Shown: positions 53,665 through 62,853 of the stretch, in pieces | How positions within the stretch are numbered: the stretch's first letter is position 1 | How the letters are laid out: each line of letters begins with the position of its first letter | NCBI GenBank assembly: GCA_963779515.1 | Contig: CAVZYN010000001.1 | Span: forward strand, 186,001 to 250,000 | Direction of reading: 5' to 3' | Length of the DNA stretch: 64,000 nt | Origin: CAVZYN01 sp963779515 | Lineage (GTDB): Bacteria > Pseudomonadota > Alphaproteobacteria > Rhizobiales > Hyphomicrobiaceae | Made by a program: the position numbers and the translations under genes | The notes under the pieces: generated by a model | What the model was told of the DNA's origin: nothing | What the model saw: the letters and a program-made list of their open reading frames with translations, nothing else | Database searches by the model: none

Positions 53665-54507
53665 CTAACGCTGATGCTTGAGCCGATAGTGACGCTCGAT
53701 GGCACTGGCGACAAGCGACAACGCGATGGTGATGATCAGATACATGCCCGCGGTGACAAGCCAGATCTCGAACGCGAGAAACGAATCCGCAATGGCCGTT
53801 CGCGCCTCGGTGGCAAGATCGAATACCGCAATGACGCTGACGATGGCCGAATGCTTCACCAGATTGACCAGCACGCCGGCCATTGGTGGCAGGATCAGCG
53901 GCACTGCCTGTGGCAGGATGACGTCCCAGTAGGTGTGATAGGGTGAGAGACCAAGGCTTCGGCTTGCTTCCATCTGCCCGCGTGGCACTGCGACAATTCC
54001 TGCGCGGATGATCTCGGCGGCAAACGCGCCTTCATAGAGTGCGAGGCAAAGCACACCCGACCAGAATCGGGAGATGCCGAAGATCTTTGCAACAATGAAG
54101 TAGATGACGAGGATCTGGATCAGCATCGGCGTGTTGCGGATCAGCTCGATATAGGCCCGGGCAAGGCCACGCCCGACGATCGAGGGCGACAGCCTGAGCA
54201 AGGCCGTGACCAGGCCGATGGCCATCGCCAGCACCATCGAGACCCCACTCAATTGCAGTGTGACAATGAGACCTTTCAGCAGTGGGCCGTAAATGAACTC
54301 GCCGTCGATCACCCGGTAGATGTAGCGCGGGACTTTTTGCCACTGCCATGCGTAACCCATGCTCTGGGCGCCGGTGACTGTAAGCCACAGCAATCCGCCC
54401 ATCAGCGCCGCGAACAGGCCGATGTCGAACCAACGCGTCCGGTACCAGGCCACGCGTCGCATGGACGCCTTCCGCATTGCCGTTGGAACCGGGCTGGAAA
54501 CGGTCAT
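53665..54507 (-). CDS. Amino-acid ABC transporter permease
   Basis: About 280 residues from the ATG at 54507, which overlaps the LysR stop by 4 bases. Like its partner it has a periplasmic insertion after TM1 (GYAWQWQKVPRYIYRV). The coupling loop is PRGQMEASRSLGLSPYHTYW. A longer open frame upstream overlaps the LysR gene antiparallel in reading and is not supported. Confidence 0.92.
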   Translation of the reverse strand: MTVSSPVPTAMRKASMRRVAWYRTRWFDIGLFAALMGGLLWLTVTGAQSMGYAWQWQKVPRYIYRVIDGEFIYGPLLKGLIVTLQLSGVSMVLAMAIGLVTALLRLSPSIVGRGLARAYIELIRNTPMLIQILVIYFIVAKIFGISRFWSGVLCLALYEGAFAAEIIRAGIVAVPRGQMEASRSLGLSPYHTYWDVILPQAVPLILPPMAGVLVNLVKHSAIVSVIAVFDLATEARTAIADSFLAFEIWLVTAGMYLIITIALSLVASAIERHYRLKHQR

Positions 54508-55502
54508 CGCAGCCCCCCACGGCTGGTTCCGTGTAGATCGGGAGGCGGCGCAGTCCGAACTTTCTTGGGCGGAACGCCCAACGTTGCAGCGCGCGGATGC
54601 TGTGACGTTTGATCCTTGGGACAGCTCAGCCGCTGGCGAGCAAAGGCCGCAAAAGTCTCGGCGGTCGGCGGCAGGGCGCGATGACGTTGTTTGAGCAGGA
54701 CGATGTCCGACGACAGCACGGGACGGAACGGCAAAGCACGGAGCAATGCCGCCGGGCCAAACTGCGGCGCCACCGGCACGATCGTGATTGCATTGAGTGC
54801 CGACGCCATCTCGCAGGCGGCGGCCGTAGTGCGGACTTCGTAGCGCAGATCGCGCTCGACCCGGGCATCGGCGAACATCCTGTCGAGCTGGCGACGGAAC
54901 TCCGCATTCGGCATGAAGGAAATGAAGCACGCACCAGCGAAGTCCTTCGGCTTGAGCGCGCGGCCGAGACGCGTCAGGGGATGCTTCAACGGCACCACGG
55001 CGACGGCGAGCCGCGTCGCGATCGATTCCGCATCGAGACCATTGGTCTGTACAGTCTCGTTCGTGAGGCCGATATCGCAGTTCACGCTCTCTAGCCGCTC
55101 GACGGCCTCGAGAGTGGCGAGCACCTCGACTGCGAGCGCAATCCCGGGGTTAGCCCTCGCGAACGGCCCGATCAGATCGTGCATGACGTCGCTGACGAGG
55201 CTGGGAACGATGGCGAGCCGTAGCGCACCGAGGTCGCTCGTTGCGAGCCGGCGCGCGGTCGACCGGATGTGATCCATTCCCAGAAAGGATCGTTCGACCT
55301 CGCGTGACAACTCGCGCGCCTTGGCAGTCGGAATCAACGACCGCGCTGCGCGCTGAAACAGCGGAAAACCGACCGCGGTCTCCAGGTCGGCAATCAGGCG
55401 ACTGACCGCGGGCTGGCCGAGACCGAGCATGCCGGCGGCCTTGGTGACACCGCCTGAAGTCATCACCGCCTGGAACGCTTCGATCTGCCGGGCCGTTGGC
55501 AC
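54504..55502 (-). CDS. LysR family transcriptional regulator
   Basis: 332 residues. The winged helix-turn-helix is at residues 1-60 (TARQIEAFQAVMTSGGVTKA, LGLGQPAVSRLIADLE), then the periplasmic-binding-like effector domain. A 35-40 residue Pro/Arg-rich C-terminal tail is longer than usual. It is the first gene of the minus-strand operon and is divergent from the sarcosine-oxidase operon across 94 bases. It is therefore the obvious candidate to control both in response to the catabolic substrate. Confidence 0.92.
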   Translation of the reverse strand: MPTARQIEAFQAVMTSGGVTKAAGMLGLGQPAVSRLIADLETAVGFPLFQRAARSLIPTAKARELSREVERSFLGMDHIRSTARRLATSDLGALRLAIVPSLVSDVMHDLIGPFARANPGIALAVEVLATLEAVERLESVNCDIGLTNETVQTNGLDAESIATRLAVAVVPLKHPLTRLGRALKPKDFAGACFISFMPNAEFRRQLDRMFADARVERDLRYEVRTTAAACEMASALNAITIVPVAPQFGPAALLRALPFRPVLSSDIVLLKQRHRALPPTAETFAAFARQRLSCPKDQTSQHPRAATLGVPPKKVRTAPPPDLHGTSRGGLR

Positions 55503-55596
55503 GCTATCCTCTTATGCAGAACCTATTGCAGAGCAGAGCACGCCATGTAAGCATGGGTCAAGCAGATCCATGCCGTAATGTGATAGATGCGAGCGG
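55503..55596. promoter_or_regulatory. Divergent promoter region between LysR operon and soxBDAG operon
   Basis: Only 94 bases separate the two starts, so any LysR operator and both promoters must lie here. A partial direct repeat (ATGCAGAACC...TTGCAGAGC, around 55514-55536) is the most structured part. I could not identify a convincing T-N11-A palindrome or sigma-70 boxes by eye. Confidence 0.4.
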
Positions 55597-56844
55597 ATGC
55601 AGCGCTACTCCTTCTTTAGTCTCGTGCGTAACGCCATCCATCACCATGACGGATGGCAACGGGCGTGGCGTGCGCCGCCGTTGCAGCCGGCCTACGACGT
55701 CGTCATCGTTGGCGCTGGCGGCCATGGGCTGTCGACCGCCTATCATCTTGCGGCAAAGCATGGCGTGACCAACGTCGCCGTCATCGAGAAGGGCTGGCTC
55801 GGCGGCGGCAATACCGCGCGCAATACGCACACGATCCGCTCGAACTATCTGCGCGACGTATCGATCCGCTTTCACGATGTGTCCGTGAAGCTCTACGAAG
55901 ACATGACGCGCGAGCTGAATTACAACATCCTGTTCAGTCAGCGCAGCATGGTCGACCTCGTGCAGAGCTGGGGCAAGCTCCGCGACCTGCGGCGGCGCTC
56001 GATGGCGATGGCGTTGCACGGGCCGGTCTATCGGATCGTCAACGTCGATGAGGTGCGCCGGCGGATTCCCGCCATGGGCGATCCGGCCACCATGCGCCTG
56101 CCACCGCTCGCTGGCGTCGTTCATCCCGAGGCAGCGATGGCGCGGCATGATGCCGTCGCATGGTCGTACGCGCGCGCGGCCGACTCCCGCGGTGTCGAGA
56201 TCCATCAGCAAACCGAAGTGACGGGCTTTCTGCGCAACCCCGACGGCAGCGTCGCCGGCGTCGAGACCGCACGCGGGACCGTGCGCGCAAAAACAGTCGC
56301 ACTTGCGACTGCGGGCAGCACGAGCGATGTGGCGGCGCGCATCGGCCTCAGTTTACCGCTGGTCACGCGCAACCTTCAGGCCTTCGTGTCGGAACCGGTT
56401 AAACCGATCATCGACGTCATCGCGAACTTTCCGGACGTCGGGCTCTACGCGATGCAGTCGGACAAGGGCGAGATCGTGATCGGCGGCGGCACCGATCCCA
56501 TTCCCTCCTATCGGCAGGGCTGTCATTTTCAGACCTTCGAAGACGTCGTCGCCTCGCTGATCGAGATCTTTCCGCGCTTCGGATCGCTGAAGATGTTGCG
56601 CCAGTGGGGCGGCGCTATCGAGTTCGCCTATGATGCGAGCCCGATCATCTCTGCGACGCCGATCAAAGGGCTTTACGTCAGCACGGGTTGGTACGGCGGT
56701 TTCAAGTCGATTCCGGTCGGCGGTCTGACCTACGCGCATCTTCTGGCGACCGGCCAGCCGCACCCGCTGGCGGAGGCATTTGGTCTCGAACGCTTCAGCG
56801 GTTTGAAACTGCTGCTCGAAGCCGGCACGGTTGCGCAACGATGA
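55597..56844 (+). CDS. soxB: Sarcosine oxidase beta subunit (heterotetrameric type)
   Basis: 415 residues. The FAD-binding DVVIVGAGGHGLSTAYHLA at about 33-51 and the RNTHTIRSNYLRD stretch, which precedes the covalent-flavin region, are characteristic of the beta subunit that holds FAD plus covalently bound FMN. It oxidatively demethylates sarcosine or a related N-methyl amine, in the cytoplasm. First gene of a plus-strand operon, gene order B-D-A-G as in known soxBDAG clusters. Length and order suggest an active complex, but N-methyl substrates other than sarcosine (for example in N-methylproline or dimethylglycine pathways) are used by relatives. Confidence 0.94.
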   Translation: MQRYSFFSLVRNAIHHHDGWQRAWRAPPLQPAYDVVIVGAGGHGLSTAYHLAAKHGVTNVAVIEKGWLGGGNTARNTHTIRSNYLRDVSIRFHDVSVKLYEDMTRELNYNILFSQRSMVDLVQSWGKLRDLRRRSMAMALHGPVYRIVNVDEVRRRIPAMGDPATMRLPPLAGVVHPEAAMARHDAVAWSYARAADSRGVEIHQQTEVTGFLRNPDGSVAGVETARGTVRAKTVALATAGSTSDVAARIGLSLPLVTRNLQAFVSEPVKPIIDVIANFPDVGLYAMQSDKGEIVIGGGTDPIPSYRQGCHFQTFEDVVASLIEIFPRFGSLKMLRQWGGAIEFAYDASPIISATPIKGLYVSTGWYGGFKSIPVGGLTYAHLLATGQPHPLAEAFGLERFSGLKLLLEAGTVAQR

Positions 56845-56854
56845 CGAGGTTGAG

Positions 56855-57124
56855 ATGCTGCTGATCGACTGTCCCTGGTGCGGGTCGCGTCCGGAGGCGG
56901 AGTTCGTTTGCGCCGGCGAGGCGCATCCGGTTCGGCCACGCGATCCGAATGCGCTGTCTGACTGCGAATGGTCCGGCCATGTTGTCATGCGGCGGAATCA
57001 GCGCGGCAGTCATGACGAACGGTGGTGGCATGTGCGCGGCTGCGGCAGCTGGCTGAGCGTCACGCGGAATACCCTCACGCACGAGATCCGTACAGTATCG
57101 CTAATCGGTAAGGCGGCATCATGA
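56855..57124 (+). CDS. soxD: Sarcosine oxidase delta subunit
   Basis: 89 residues. The zinc-binding LLIDCPWCGSRPEAEF (CxxC) near the N-terminus, then HVRGCGSWLSVTRNTLTHEI, are the delta-subunit signatures. The protein is a small structural subunit. The ATG at 56855 has a GAGG site upstream; a frame from 56831 is also open. It overlaps the alpha-subunit start by 4 bases. Confidence 0.94.
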   Translation: MLLIDCPWCGSRPEAEFVCAGEAHPVRPRDPNALSDCEWSGHVVMRRNQRGSHDERWWHVRGCGSWLSVTRNTLTHEIRTVSLIGKAAS

Positions 57125-60033
57125 GCGGCGGATGGCGCCTCCCGACGGGCGGCAAGATCGATCGCACCAAGCCGCTGCGGTTCACCTTCGACGGCACGTC
57201 GTACGACGCGTTTACCGGTGATACGGTCGCGTCAGCCCTGCTCGCCGGTGGCGCGCGGATCGTCGGGCGCAGCTTCAAGCTGCATCGGCCACGCGGCATC
57301 GTGGGAGCGGGTTTCGAGGACTCAGGCCCGGTGATCGAACGCAGTGGCCCGCGGCAGATGTCCAACCTGCAGCCAACGACGACGCCGGTCGAGAATGGCG
57401 GCATCTATCGCAGCGTCAACGCATGGCCGTCCGCAGCCATCGACGTTGGCGCTGTCGCACAACTGTTTGCGCCGCTGCTGCCGGCGGGGTTCTACTACAA
57501 AACATTCATGCGGCCGAGTTGGCACTTGTTCGAGCCGTTCGTGAGGGCGGCGGCAGGCCTCGGCAGGACGCCCCCATCAGGGGCATGGCAGCCGGAAACC
57601 GAGAGCCGCTTTGCGCACACGGATGTGTTGATTGCCGGTGCGGGGCCGAGCGGCCTCATGGCGGCTCTCGCTTCAGCCCGCAGCGGATTGCGCACCATGC
57701 TGGTCGACGATCAGCCCTGGCCGGGCGGTCGATTGCTCGACGACGACGTCGAACTCGATGGCCAGCCCGCCGGCGTGTGGATCGCAGCCGTGCTCGCGGA
57801 GCTCCGCGCTTTGCCGCACGTCCGCGTACTCTTGCGATCGACGGTGTGGGGATACCACGAACACAACTATCTGACGGTGATCGAGCGCGGCCCGACCGAT
57901 GTCGCTGGGCTGGACTACCGCCACTGGAAGGTCCGCGCCAAGCAGGTGATCGTTGCGGCGGGTGCCATCGAGCGATCGATGCCGTTTGTCGATAACGACC
58001 GACCCGGCGTCATGCTGGCGTCGGCGGTTGCAACCTATCTCGGGCGCTACGGCGTCGCGCCCGGCCGCCGAGTGGCCGTCGCCGCGAACACGGACTCCGC
58101 CGTCACGCTTGCGCGCCGTCTCGAGGCCATCGGCGCCAAGGCCGGTCTCATTGATCCGAGGCCGACCGCGACTAAGGGCGCCATTCAAGGTGCTGTGATT
58201 GCCGCACACGGCGCACGCGGCATCTCGGCTGTGACCATCCGTGGTTCCGACGGAAGCGAGCGCAGGCTCGACTGCGATCTGCTCGCGGTCTCGGGGGGAT
58301 GGAGCCCCGCCTTTCACCTCGCCTCGCAAAGCCGCAACGCGCGCACGGTCTACGATGACGATCTCGCTGCATTCAAGGCGCAGCCGGCCGCGGACACGCT
58401 GCATCTCGTCGGCGCAGCCAACGGAACTTACGCAACCGCCGCGTGTTTCGGGGAGGGATTGGCCGCAGCGCATACAGCGATCCGATTTCTGGGACGGGTG
58501 GCCGCCGCCGTGACACTACCCACGGTAGCCGAGGAAGCCATCGCCGTCGGTCGTCCAATCTGGTCAACGCCTGCGCCGCTCCGGCGCGGAAAAATCTTCG
58601 TCGACCTCGCGAACGACGTGACCACGGCCGATCTCGGACTGGCTGTGCGTGAGGGCTTCGACTCCATCGAATTGGTCAAGCGGTATACGACCGCTGGAAT
58701 GGGCGTCGACCAGGGCAAGATCGGCAACACGTCCGTCATTGGCGCGGTCGCCGGCTTGCGGGGCATGCCGATCGACGAAATTGGTACGACCACGTTCCGC
58801 CCACCCTACGTCCCGATCGAGTTCGGGGCGATCGCTGGCGTGCGCCGCGGACCATGCCTCTATCCGTGGCGGCATACGCCCCTGACCAACTGGCACTTGG
58901 CCAACGGCGCCGTCATGTACGAGGCGGGACTGCGCTGGCAACGGCCGGGTTACTACCAGCGCGCAGGAGAGACGTGGCAACAGGCGGCGCAACGCGAGGC
59001 GCGTACCGTGCGCGAGCGCGTCGGCATCTACGACGGCACGCCGCTTGGCAAGTTCCTGCTCGCGGGTCGCGATGTGCCCACGCTACTCGATCTGCTTTAT
59101 GTGAACGACTTCGCCAACCTGCGCGCAGGCCGCGGGCGCTATGGCATCATGCTGACAGACGACGGTCTGATCCTCGACGATGGCGTCACGTTCCGCCTCG
59201 ACGAGACGGCATGGCTGCTGCACTCCTCGACCGGTGCCGCAGATCGCGTGCATCACCACATCGAGATGATCCTCAACGTCCATCGGCCCGATCTCGATGT
59301 GGCACTCGTCCCCGTCACGAGCGCCTGGGCCAACGCCACGGTCTGCGGTCCAAAGGCACGCGAGGTGCTTGCTGCACTCAAGCCGGACTTCGACATCGCG
59401 CCGCAAGTCTTCCCCTTCATGGCCATGCGCGAAGGCCACGTCGCCGGTTTGCCGGCGCGCGTCTTCCGGGTGAGCTGGACGGGTGAACTCAGCTTCGAGA
59501 TCAATACCGCGCCGCATCTCGCGGCCGAGATGTGGTCGCGTATCCTGACTGCAGGAGCGCCATACGGGATTGCGCCGATCGGTTCGGAAGCGAACCACAT
59601 TCTGCGCGTCGAAGCCGGCTACATTTCGACCGGATACGAGGTCGATGGCACAGCCGATGTGATCGATCTCGGCCTCGGCGGTATGGTGTCGAAGGCGAAG
59701 CGTGACTTCATCGGCAAGCGCAGTATGGAGCTGCGCCGCGCCGCCGATCCGGTGCGCCCGGAACTCGTCGGATTGCTGCCGGCCGATCCGAATGCCACGC
59801 TGCCGGAAGGCTCACCCCTGACACCCGGCGGCGCGCGCGCGGATCAGGTGGGCTTCGTCTCGGCATGTGTGCAATCACCTGCCCGCGGCCGCGTGATCGC
59901 ACTCGGCCTCTTGCGCAATGGGCGTGCGCGCATGGGCGAGACGGTTCATGCACGCGTCTATGATCGCGTTGTCCCGATGGACGTTGTCGCTCCGGTGTTC
60001 CACGATGCCGATCGCAAGCGGGTGAAGTCATGA
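57121..60033 (+). CDS. soxA: Sarcosine oxidase alpha subunit
   Basis: 970 residues, normal for the large subunit. It opens with a ferredoxin-like [beta-grasp] domain (FDGTSYDAFTGDTVASALLA). A FAD/NAD+-binding reductase region follows, with GAGPSGLMAALASARSG near 172 and PGVMLASAVATYLGRYGV near 290. The C-terminal half (about 590-970) is a GcvT-like tetrahydrofolate-binding domain that captures the released one-carbon unit as methylene-THF. It is translationally coupled to both neighbours by 4-base overlaps. Confidence 0.95.
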   Translation: MSGGWRLPTGGKIDRTKPLRFTFDGTSYDAFTGDTVASALLAGGARIVGRSFKLHRPRGIVGAGFEDSGPVIERSGPRQMSNLQPTTTPVENGGIYRSVNAWPSAAIDVGAVAQLFAPLLPAGFYYKTFMRPSWHLFEPFVRAAAGLGRTPPSGAWQPETESRFAHTDVLIAGAGPSGLMAALASARSGLRTMLVDDQPWPGGRLLDDDVELDGQPAGVWIAAVLAELRALPHVRVLLRSTVWGYHEHNYLTVIERGPTDVAGLDYRHWKVRAKQVIVAAGAIERSMPFVDNDRPGVMLASAVATYLGRYGVAPGRRVAVAANTDSAVTLARRLEAIGAKAGLIDPRPTATKGAIQGAVIAAHGARGISAVTIRGSDGSERRLDCDLLAVSGGWSPAFHLASQSRNARTVYDDDLAAFKAQPAADTLHLVGAANGTYATAACFGEGLAAAHTAIRFLGRVAAAVTLPTVAEEAIAVGRPIWSTPAPLRRGKIFVDLANDVTTADLGLAVREGFDSIELVKRYTTAGMGVDQGKIGNTSVIGAVAGLRGMPIDEIGTTTFRPPYVPIEFGAIAGVRRGPCLYPWRHTPLTNWHLANGAVMYEAGLRWQRPGYYQRAGETWQQAAQREARTVRERVGIYDGTPLGKFLLAGRDVPTLLDLLYVNDFANLRAGRGRYGIMLTDDGLILDDGVTFRLDETAWLLHSSTGAADRVHHHIEMILNVHRPDLDVALVPVTSAWANATVCGPKAREVLAALKPDFDIAPQVFPFMAMREGHVAGLPARVFRVSWTGELSFEINTAPHLAAEMWSRILTAGAPYGIAPIGSEANHILRVEAGYISTGYEVDGTADVIDLGLGGMVSKAKRDFIGKRSMELRRAADPVRPELVGLLPADPNATLPEGSPLTPGGARADQVGFVSACVQSPARGRVIALGLLRNGRARMGETVHARVYDRVVPMDVVAPVFHDADRKRVKS

Positions 60034-60605
60034 CCAGAGCCCGTTATCCGGTTGCGATCGTGCGTGCGCCGCTCGCGGCTCGCTTCGAGATCGTTGGTCC
60101 CCAAAGCCTTCTTACCGTGGTCCTGCGAGCGGCCGGCCTGCCGGTACCCGCGTCACCATCGACCGCACGCGCCAGCGCGGGCCGTGCGCGTGTCGCCTGG
60201 GTCGGGCCGCGGCGCATGATCGTCAGCGATGCGCTCGATGAACGCGCGCGCGTTGGCGCGGCACTGCGCGGCGGTGTGCCAGTTGGCGCAGCTGTCGCGG
60301 TTGCAGATGTGACGGGGGCGACCGCAACCATTGTTCTGCAAGGCGGCGGCACCGAGGCTGTGTTGGCCCAGGGCTTCGCACACGACGTATCGTCCTTGAG
60401 CGAGGCGGCAGACCGCGTGCTTGCCACCGACGCCTGGGGCACAGCGGCCATTCTGGAGCAACTCGACGGTGGCACCGCCGTCACGGTCGATGCGAGTTTC
60501 GGCGACTACATCGAGCACATGCTGCACACCGCAGCCGGGCTCGCGTCCTCGTCCAAGCCTGGCGTCATGAGCGCGCTGCCACCGCCGATCCGCACGGCCG
60601 GCTAG
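60030..60605 (+). CDS. soxG: Sarcosine oxidase gamma subunit
   Basis: 191 residues, the small fourth subunit. The conserved core includes VAWVGPRRMIVSD and VADVTGATATIVLQGGG, and the C-terminal DASFGDYIEHMLHTA. It is the final gene of the soxBDAG operon and abuts the convergent GST gene with no intergenic space, a tight tail-to-tail arrangement with no visible terminator. Confidence 0.93.
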   Translation: MTRARYPVAIVRAPLAARFEIVGPQSLLTVVLRAAGLPVPASPSTARASAGRARVAWVGPRRMIVSDALDERARVGAALRGGVPVGAAVAVADVTGATATIVLQGGGTEAVLAQGFAHDVSSLSEAADRVLATDAWGTAAILEQLDGGTAVTVDASFGDYIEHMLHTAAGLASSSKPGVMSALPPPIRTAG

Positions 60606-61262
60606 CTAGCTCCCTCGCCGCTCGTCGACCCAGGCTGCGACGCCTTTGCCGTACTCCGTGACGTGCGGGCCGGTGACGGGATCGGCCCGCAATGCGTCAA
60701 CGACGCGCGCAAGGCGAGGGCCGATCGCAATGCCAGGAAGCAATTCCGGTTGCAGCGCAGCGAGCCAAGTCGATGTCGCTGCAATGGCGCAGTCCGCCAT
60801 CGAGGCGGTGGCGTCGATGGCGAAAGGTCCCTCCGGATCGAGTGCCCATTCGATCACGTCGAGGGCGGCAACAATCCGTTCACGCGCTCGAGCAACCTCG
60901 GCGGTGTCCCGCTTCGCTGGAGCGACATGCCCGAACAGTGATCGTACGGCTGCTTCCAACCGCAGGTCGTTCAAATGCGTGAGCATGCGGACACGTGCCC
61001 GCCGCATGGCCGAGCCGTGCATTAGGCTTGAGCCCGCCAACGTTTCATCGACGTATTCGATAATGGCGTCAGATTCCATGAGTATGCCATCGGGGCTGAG
61101 CAAGGCCGGGATCGTTCCTGGCGGAACAAGCGCCCGATAGGCCGGGCTGCGATACGTGCCGTCTTGCGGCTCTATGAGCGGGATATCCACGCGCATCAGC
61201 ACAAGAGCCAAGCGAACCTTGAAACTGTAGAGCGAGATCGGCAATTGAATAAGCTGTAGCAT
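60606..61262 (-). CDS. Glutathione S-transferase family protein
   Basis: 218 residues from the ATG at 61262. The N-terminal thioredoxin-like domain has SLYSFKVRLALVLM, a VPPGTIPALLS cis-Pro loop and ESDAIIEYVDE for glutathione binding. The helical C-terminal domain contains DATASMADCAIAA. Possible roles are detoxification of a reactive intermediate or maleylpyruvate/maleylacetoacetate-type isomerisation; neither can be decided. It is convergent with soxG and faces the gene-free stretch upstream. Confidence 0.88.
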   Translation of the reverse strand: MLQLIQLPISLYSFKVRLALVLMRVDIPLIEPQDGTYRSPAYRALVPPGTIPALLSPDGILMESDAIIEYVDETLAGSSLMHGSAMRRARVRMLTHLNDLRLEAAVRSLFGHVAPAKRDTAEVARARERIVAALDVIEWALDPEGPFAIDATASMADCAIAATSTWLAALQPELLPGIAIGPRLARVVDALRADPVTGPHVTEYGKGVAAWVDERRGS

Positions 61263-62196
61263 GTTGTCGTGGTCGATCCTGTCGCTTAGGTGCCCAAAGG
61301 CACGACAATACACGGGGCGATTGAACTTCCGACGTTGTTTCGACGACCGTCAACACGAGACGCCGAGGACGCAATTAGCGCGTCGCAAGATTTGACGCGA
61401 CCGGTGCCAGCACGTGAGATTGGCGAAGGCTGCAACTCATCGCCGCGCTCTGCATTTCTGCATCGAGCGCTGAGCCACATTACTTCGTCGGCTCTGGTCT
61501 GGGGAGTCATCGCCTAGTTTCGACATGGGCCAGCGCGGCAGTGCTCGATGATTGAAGCACAGCAAGATTTGGTCTGCGCTCCTGCCAGTTAACGAGCACG
61601 AAAAGCACACGCCTTCTGATCATCTGTGTTTCGGAATGTCTCTCTTTGGCCCACCTCGAAATCAGAACGAAAACGGACCCAGGCGGAAAGCTGCCATTGG
61701 GGCTCCGAACGGCTGCAGCCCTGAAGTTTGCGGCGCACCACGTCGACCGAACCACAGAATGCCGAACGGCAACACCAGTGTTGAGCGCCAGCACGACGGT
61801 CGATGTGGGTCATTCACGTTGCGGTTCAACAGTTTCTCCGACGCAGTGCAGAGAAAGCGGTCATCGAGGCGCGACTATCATCCGTTTCGTGATCATCGAG
61901 CCGGCGCGGTCGCTCGACATCCGACAGCGGACACTTGCCCGATCGCACTCTGGGCATGCGAGGTCGTGCGCAATATTCTCATTTGTCGCGGAGCACTAAG
62001 ACCGACCGCAGGTGCTGCTTCGTCATGGGCCAATAGTGCGCAACGCTGTTGACCCTTGCAGAGGACACCTCGGCCCCCATGTCAGCGGTTGTTTGGTTAG
62101 ATCGGGGACGTCCAAGGGGAGTGGTAGGCGCCCGAACCGCCCGCGATTTCGGTTGGGCCGGATGTAATCCGAGTTCGGCATCCCCATATTGATTGG
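61263..62196. other. Gene-free stretch with degenerate rhizobial-type repeats
   Basis: About 930 bases with no convincing gene. It contains an interspersed repeat (next entry). Several frames (for example MTHIDRRAGAQHWCCR in the minus strand) echo repeat-derived short hypotheticals that I recall from Bradyrhizobium-like genomes, and I regard them as relics. Stretches such as 61990-62080 show no promoter I can recognise. Confidence 0.4.
61727..61812 (-). repeat. 86-bp interspersed repeat, copy B (inverted relative to copy A)
   Basis: Read on the minus strand, this 86-base segment matches 43759-43844 at about 69 of 86 positions. The 20-base stretch GCTCAACACTGGTGTTGCCG is identical and contains the near-palindrome AACACTGGTGTT. 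Copies in two unrelated gene-free places suggest a small dispersed repeat. Confidence 0.6.
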
Positions 62197-62448
62197 ATGG
62201 AACAGTTTGATTTCAACCTCCCGGCCGAAGTGTTCTCCGGCGCCAGTAGCCGGAACAAGCGTCTAGCAATGGTGTATCGCCGGTTTACCACCGGTGCAGA
62301 AGCACTTCGGTTCGCCATCGAAGGGCAAGCTGCGGAACGGCTGCGCGCCACGATCATCGAGGCTGACGACATTCGGATCGACGCGGACGAGATCAGCCGC
62401 CTCTACGCGAGCGACGACTATCCGTTAGAAAGACGAAAAGCGAACTGA
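62197..62448 (+). CDS. Conserved small hypothetical protein
   Basis: 83 residues: MEQFDFNLPAEVFSGASS, VYRRFTTGAEALRFAIE, then an acidic, alpha/beta pattern ending SRLYASDDYPLERRK. I recognise the style as a small protein of unknown function common in Bradyrhizobium relatives, with no assignable domain. No strong ribosome-binding site is seen. It is likely cytoplasmic. Confidence 0.65.
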   Translation: MEQFDFNLPAEVFSGASSRNKRLAMVYRRFTTGAEALRFAIEGQAAERLRATIIEADDIRIDADEISRLYASDDYPLERRKAN

Positions 62449-62542
62449 GGCTGGATGTCCTTCTGTTCGCCCGCGTCACCACGGGAATGACGCGGGGCAT
62501 TGCGTGTGCCGATACCTGACCCGACGATCGAGGACGGAGACC

Positions 62543-62824
62543 ATGAGTGAGCGAACCACGACGGCCAAGGTGACGTTCCACGCGTCTGCAGAGATTGATG
62601 GCCTGACTGAGCCCCTTCCTGCAGGAGATTACGTCGTAGAGACGGACGAGGAACTGATCCCCGGTCTGTCATTCCTCGCCTACCGACGTCTGCGGACCAG
62701 CATCATCGTGCCGGCTCGGATCGGTGGTTCGGCGGCACGTCAGATGATCGAGATCGATCCGGAGAGCCTTGCTGCCGCGCTGGCGCGTGACATCGCAACC
62801 CGTGTGCGCACTGGCCCCTCATGA
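62543..62824 (+). CDS. Conserved small hypothetical protein
   Basis: 93 residues with a GGACGGAGA ribosome-binding site before the ATG. The sequence (VTFHASAEIDGLTEPLPAGD, YVVETDEELIPGLSFLAYRR, PARIGGSAARQMIEIDP) suggests a small beta-rich protein. I cannot assign a function; it resembles short unknowns found near regulators in Hyphomicrobiales. Confidence 0.7.
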   Translation: MSERTTTAKVTFHASAEIDGLTEPLPAGDYVVETDEELIPGLSFLAYRRLRTSIIVPARIGGSAARQMIEIDPESLAAALARDIATRVRTGPS

Positions 62825-62853
62825 CCGGCGTGTGCTGCTGAACGTCACGCAGG

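Noticed and set aside
50838..55596. Ectoine uptake and degradation cluster (ehuABCD/eut-doe)
   Set aside because: A DoeB-like deacylase next to an amino-acid ABC transporter recalls it, but ectoine hydrolase, transaminase and AsnC regulator are absent and a Rieske oxygenase is present instead.
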